From assembly GCA_037126765.1 (NCBI GenBank), contig JBBCBC010000009.1:29038870-29102869 (forward strand): a stretch of DNA of 64,000 nt. The letters run 5' to 3'. The notes under the pieces were generated by a model that did no database searches, was not told the origin of the DNA, and saw only the letters and a list, made by a program, of their open reading frames with translations. The position numbers and the translations under genes are program-made. Shown here piece after piece: positions 60,241-64,000 of the stretch; within the stretch, counting starts at the first letter, position 1, and every line of letters begins with the position of its first letter. This DNA comes from Stenogyne calaminthoides (lineage: Eukaryota; Streptophyta; Magnoliopsida; Lamiales; Lamiaceae).

Positions 60241-60689
60241 TCCTTGTTGGATAGCTTGAACTGACTTCCCAACGGGACCCGAACTGGCTTTGCATCTTCC
60301 ATACTAAATCTCTCCAAGACTTTCTTTATATATTCAGCCTGTGAAAGATACAACTTTCCTGCCACCTTGTCACGATCGATTCGCATACCCAAGATTTGCT
60401 TGGCCTCTCCAAGGTCCTTCATAGCAAACCTTTCAGACAATTTTTCCTTCAACTTGCTCACCTCCCGAGCACTAGAGCCTGCTATCAATATGTCATCAAC
60501 ATATAATAGCAAAATGATATAACCATCATCATATCTCTTGAAGTAACAGCAATGGTCAGCCTCACACCTATTGATCTTAATCTCGTGCATGAACCCATCA
60601 AACTTCTTGTACCACTGTAATGGAGCTTGTTTCAGACCATACAAGCTCTTCTTCAACTTGCAAACTAGCTCACTACTCCTCTTAGACAA
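60232..60689 (-). pseudogene. RT catalytic part of the Tork-like element
   Basis: It reads LKKSLYGLKQAPLQWYKKFD, then LLLYVDDILIAG (catalytic YVDD intact), MKDLGEAKQILGMRI and LSQAEYIKKVLERF. It is in the same frame as the upstream piece, from which a single stop codon separates it. Confidence 0.93.
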
Positions 60690-60698
60690 GTATCCCTC

Positions 60699-62240
60699 CT
60701 ATTGCTTCATGTAGATGTCCTCATCTAAATCACCATGAAGAAAGACGGTTTTCACGTCCATCTGTTCTAACACCAAATTTTCTGCAGCCACCAGACTCAG
60801 AACCAATCGAATGGTAGTTAACTTCACCACTGGAGTAAAAACATCAGTATAGTCAATACCATGTTTCTGCTGAAACCCCTTCACAACCAATCTTGCCTTG
60901 TAGTGTTTGATTCCATCAACCTCCTCTTTTATTCTGTAAGCCCACTTGTTATGCAGTGCTTTCTTGCCCTTAGGAAGCTCAACAAGCTCCCAAGTTCCGT
61001 TGGTCATCAATGAATTCATCTCATCATCCATTGCAAGTTTCCACTTGTCCACCTGTTCACTACGTGTTGCCTCTGCATAACATTCAGGTTCACCACCATC
61101 AGTTAACAATAAATAATGAAGGGAGGGTGAATACCTATTAGAAGATCTTCGATTTCTCGGGGATCTCCGCAGCGGAATTGTTGGTGGTGGTGTACTTGGT
61201 TCTTCCTCAACAATCACCTGATCATCTAGAACCCCCTTGCTCCCACCCGAGTTCGAAATGTCCAAATCCACAACCTGAGACTCAGAACCACCTTCTTTGG
61301 ATTTCCCCAACCTGTCTTTGTACATTACCTGTTCATTAAATATGACATCTCGGCTACGAATCACCTTTCGGTTTTCCTCATCCCAAAATCGATAGCCAAA
61401 TTCATCACCGCCATATCCAACAAACGTACACTTAACAAATTTTGCATCCAACTTACCTCTACTCATAGAATCAACATGAACATATGCAACACACCCAAAT
61501 ACTTGAAGAAAAGACAGATTTACCTCCTTTCCCGACCAGTCCTCCTCCGGTATGCCATTTTCCAAAGGAGTTGAGGGTCCTCTGTTTATCAAGTAAGATG
61601 TTGTGTTAACTGCCTCTGCCCAAAACATCTTTGGCAGCCCACACTTCAATCTCATGCTCCTAGCACGTTCACATAGGGTCCTGTTCATACGTTCTGCCAC
61701 GCCATTCTGCTGTGGGGTTCCTCTCACGGTTTTCTCCATCCGAATTCCATTCGCCTCACAGAATTCCTTGAACTCACGGAGCTCGTACTCTCCACCATTA
61801 TCAGATCTCAAACACTTCACCTTGAGACCTGTTTCAGTTTCTACAAGAGCCTTCCACTTCCTGAAAGCATTAAATGCATCAGACTTATTTTTCAAGAAAT
61901 AAACCCATACCTTCCTCGTAGAGTCGTCAATGAAAGTCATGTAATATGATGCTCCACCAAGGGATGTCACTTGTGTTGGACCCCACAAATCATTGTGAAC
62001 TAACTCCAGCTTCTGCTTCTTCAAAGCCCTGCCACCCTTCGAAAAACTCACCATTTTCTGTTTTCCGAATACACAGTCCTCACACAAACCAATGTCAACT
62101 GTCTTGAGGTCTGGCAGTTTACCCTTTGAGCACATAACTTTCATCCCCTTTTCACTCATGTGGCCTAGACGACAATGCCACAAACTTGCATTCCCTTTTT
62201 CACTAGCAAGAGCAATGCTATCCCGGGTGTTGCCTGTCAT
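60699..62240 (-). pseudogene. Integrase and RT start of the Tork-like element
   Basis: 513 codons. It reads SLWHCRLGHMSEKGM (pre-integrase), zinc-finger CEDCVFGKQ, catalytic D in VHNDLWGP, second D in LRSDNGGEY, E in RGTPQQNGVAERMNRTL, then the linker and RT start (NKWAYRIKEE, ARLVVKGFQQKHGIDYTDVF, MDVKTVFLHGDLDEDIYMKQ). It ends in a stop (TAG at ~60699) where the family reads proline. All DDE residues are present. Confidence 0.95.
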
Positions 62241-62330
62241 ACAACGCCTCCTCTTTATTTCCTCGAGCCACTACCATGACACCTTTGGATATCTTCCACA
62301 TGTTACACCCAAAAGTCACCTTGTAGCCCT

Positions 62331-62370
62331 CGTCATCAAGTTGCCCAACTCGTCATCAAGTTGCCCAACT
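62331..62370. repeat. 20-base tandem duplication
   Basis: CGTCATCAAGTTGCCCAACT occurs twice, back to back, in the protease/pre-integrase coding region. Confidence 0.95.
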
Positions 62371-62480
62371 GAAATCAAATTCCTCTTCAAACCAGGAATA
62401 TGTCTCACATCTTTCAACTGTAACACAGTCCCATTTGGTGTCTTAATCCGAACATCCCCCTTCCCTTTGATTTCCAACGG

Positions 62481-62722
62481 CTCATCATCAGCTAGATAAA
62501 CCCTCCCAAAGTTCCCGAAAGTTTACTTCTCCATTACGTCAGCACTGCTGCACGAATGAAACGATGCTCCAAAATCTAACACCCACGACTCCAATGGACT
62601 GCTCATCATCAGCTAGATAAACCCTCCCAAAGTTCCCGAAAGTTTACTTCTCCATTACGTCAGCACTGCTGCACGAATGAAACGATGCTCCAAAATCTAA
62701 CACCCACGACTCCAATGGACTG
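62481..62722. repeat. 121-base tandem duplication
   Basis: 62481-62601 is repeated exactly at 62602-62722, starting CTCATCATCAGCTAGATAAA. As 121 is not a multiple of three, it shifts the frame across the protease. Confidence 0.95.
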
Positions 62723-63540
62723 CTTACACTCAGAATCAATGCATCTGAGTCCTCATCAGTGGCAAAGTTTGCTGAGTTGTCATTCTTGTTTGGTTCATTC
62801 CCTTGTGCCTTGCACTCTCTCTTGTAATGACCAAGCTCATGACATTTGTAACACTCAAACTTACTCTTATCCTTCTTGGGCTTATCTTTGCCCCTTGACT
62901 TCGATCTACCCCGATTTGGCTTTCCCTTGGATTCAGATCTGCCTCTATTTCCCGTATTCAAAGCAGATCCTGTGGCCACACCCAACTCTTTCCTGCGAAT
63001 TTCTTCGCTCATGACCAAATCCCTAACCTCATCGAATTTTAATTTCATTTTACCCATTTGAAGCACTAATAAATCACCGCTTCCTCCAACTTTACGGTAA
63101 AGAAGACAACAAAATTAAGGCTTGAACTTCATCATCAAAATCAATCTCAACCGAGCTCAATTGGGCTATGATCATATTGAACTTCGTTGAGATGGTTAAC
63201 TTCTACCACATCCTCCGCCATCCTCGGGTTGAATAACCTTCGCATCGATGAACCTTGTTCGCCGCAGGCGATTTTTCATACATCTCGGTCGATATCTCCA
63301 AAGATCTCCTTTGTGGTTTTTGCTTTCCCAAAGATGCATCGCGAGGCGGCGTTCTGGATAACGACAGACGAACCACACTCATCGCCTTCCTATCCAGCAA
63401 CTTCCACTCGTCGTCCTTCATATCTTCAGGTTGTTCACCCAATACAGATCTTTACCGTACAGGTAATCCTCAATCTGCAATTTCCAGAATCCAAAATCCG
63501 TTCCATCAAACTTCTCAACAAGCGATTTCTCTTCAGCCAT
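62723..63540 (-). pseudogene. gag of the Tork-like element
   Basis: It starts AEEKSLVEKFDGTDFGFWKL near 63540 and QIEDYLYGKDLYWVN, then a frameshift, DMKDDEWKLLDRKAMSVVRL, a broken middle part, KMKLKFDEVRDLVMSEEIRR and a basic linker with RGRSESKGKPNRGRSKSRGK. The zinc knuckle CYKCHELGHYKREC is intact (about 62800-62845). At least two frameshifts. Confidence 0.9.
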
Positions 63541-63568
63541 CATAATTGCTCTCCACAGATCCCTCTAA

Positions 63569-63587
63569 CCAGATGCTCTTGATACCA
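63569..63587 (-). other. Primer-binding site of the Tork-like element
   Basis: The minus strand reads TGGTATCAAGAGCATCTGG, an initiator tRNA-Met type site, two bases from the LTR. Confidence 0.88.
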
Positions 63588-63589
63588 GT

Positions 63590-64000
63590 TGTTAGGAATT
63601 AAACAAGCAATTATGGAGAAAATAATAGAACTAGGAATTTAGAGACAAATAATTTGGTTACCCAGTTCGTCAGGAATGACTACGTCTAGGGGCACTACCA
63701 AGCCAGGAGATTCACTATTTTCGTGTGTTATTTTCGTACAAAGAGGCAAATACAATGAGTCAATGTATTTAAATGAGACATGGGCCGAAGCCCTAATCCC
63801 GCGTTCAGGGCTGCGGAACCCGCTCGACCAGGGGCCTTGGTCGAGCGGTTCCGCTCGATCTGGCAGGATGCTCGAGCGCCTCGATGGTGCTGGAATGGGG
63901 GGGCGCTCGACCGAGCAGATGTGCTCGACCATGAGCACTGGTCGAGCGCCTCCCGTGGTCTGCCTCCTTTTCCTCAACCCAACATCAAGTCTCCACAACC
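63590..64000 (-). repeat. 5' LTR of the Tork-like element (runs off the window)
   Basis: The plus strand starts TGTTAGGAATTAAAC at 63590. From 63815 on it is GC-rich and repeats GCTCGACC / GGTCGAGCG words at least six times on both strands. The far end is outside the window. Confidence 0.85.

Larger units (their letters stand above)
62241..62722 (-). pseudogene. Protease region of the Tork-like element, disrupted by duplications
   Basis: The protease site reads VLDFGASFHSC where the family has D-S/T-G: the second residue is phenylalanine. The segment is duplicated in tandem (121 bases, 62481-62601 and 62602-62722), which breaks the frame. A 20-base tandem duplication lies at 62331-62370. Confidence 0.88.
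59870..64000 (-). mobile_element. Tnt1/Tork-like copia retrotransposon, 3' end missing, 5' LTR incomplete in window
   Basis: On the minus strand from right to left: 5' LTR (from 63590), primer site, gag, PR, IN, RT, and RNase H cut off at about 59870. No 3' LTR follows. The lineage call rests on motif style (SLGGASYYMTFIDDSTRK, RLVVKGFQQKHGIDY, VKWILRYLRGT). The sequence shows ordinary CAG/CTG content, so its lesions are likely real. Confidence 0.9.

Overview
This is nuclear DNA from a flowering plant, and almost all of it is repeats. The evidence is a stack of Ty1-copia LTR retrotransposons (gene order gag-PR-IN-RT-RNaseH, primer sites matching initiator tRNA-Met), Stowaway-type MITEs with TA target duplications, hairpin elements, and AT-rich spacers. 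I see no convincing intact host gene, tRNA, rRNA or organelle insert. An asterid eudicot is my guess; the sequence does not prove it.

Layout. (1) 1-5257: the 3' end of a large SIRE/Maximus-like copia element (A'), made of post-pol region, polypurine tract and 3' LTR; its left part lies outside the window. It abuts a partial LTR of another family (LTR2, 5258-6646), which in turn abuts the remains of a reverse-oriented copia element C (6647-13270). A solo LTR2 (8880-10721, target duplication CCCCA) interrupts element C in its protease. (2) 13271-17883: AT-rich spacer with a 0.4-kb inverted-repeat element and a 0.9-kb foldback. (3) 17884-31835: complete element A, same family as A', 13.95 kb, target duplication CATAA. 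(4) 31836-33467: spacer that continues the sequence left of element A. (5) 33468-42759: an LTR element with no recognisable gag or pol, filled with five different tandem arrays. (6) 42818-57446: complete element B, minus strand, 14.6 kb, 2-kb LTRs, target duplication CTAAC. (7) 57447-59860: spacer with two nested Stowaway MITEs, a further degenerate MITE and a hairpin. (8) 59870-64000: a reverse-oriented Tnt1/Tork-like copia element that lacks its 3' end; its 5' LTR runs off the window.

Two things deserve attention. First, elements A and B each carry a long third gene after pol, and each third gene is preceded by its own TATA box. Element A also holds an antisense unit that looks like a gene, with TATA box, reading frame and 3' UTR. 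Second, much of the sequence shows a one-sided pattern: where a second copy is available, CAG and CTG tend to read CG or CCG. These are the CHG sites plants methylate in transposons. The simplest reading is systematic consensus error in long reads, so many of the frameshifts here may not be real. Every 'pseudogene' call in A, A', B and the tandem-array element should be read with that in mind.
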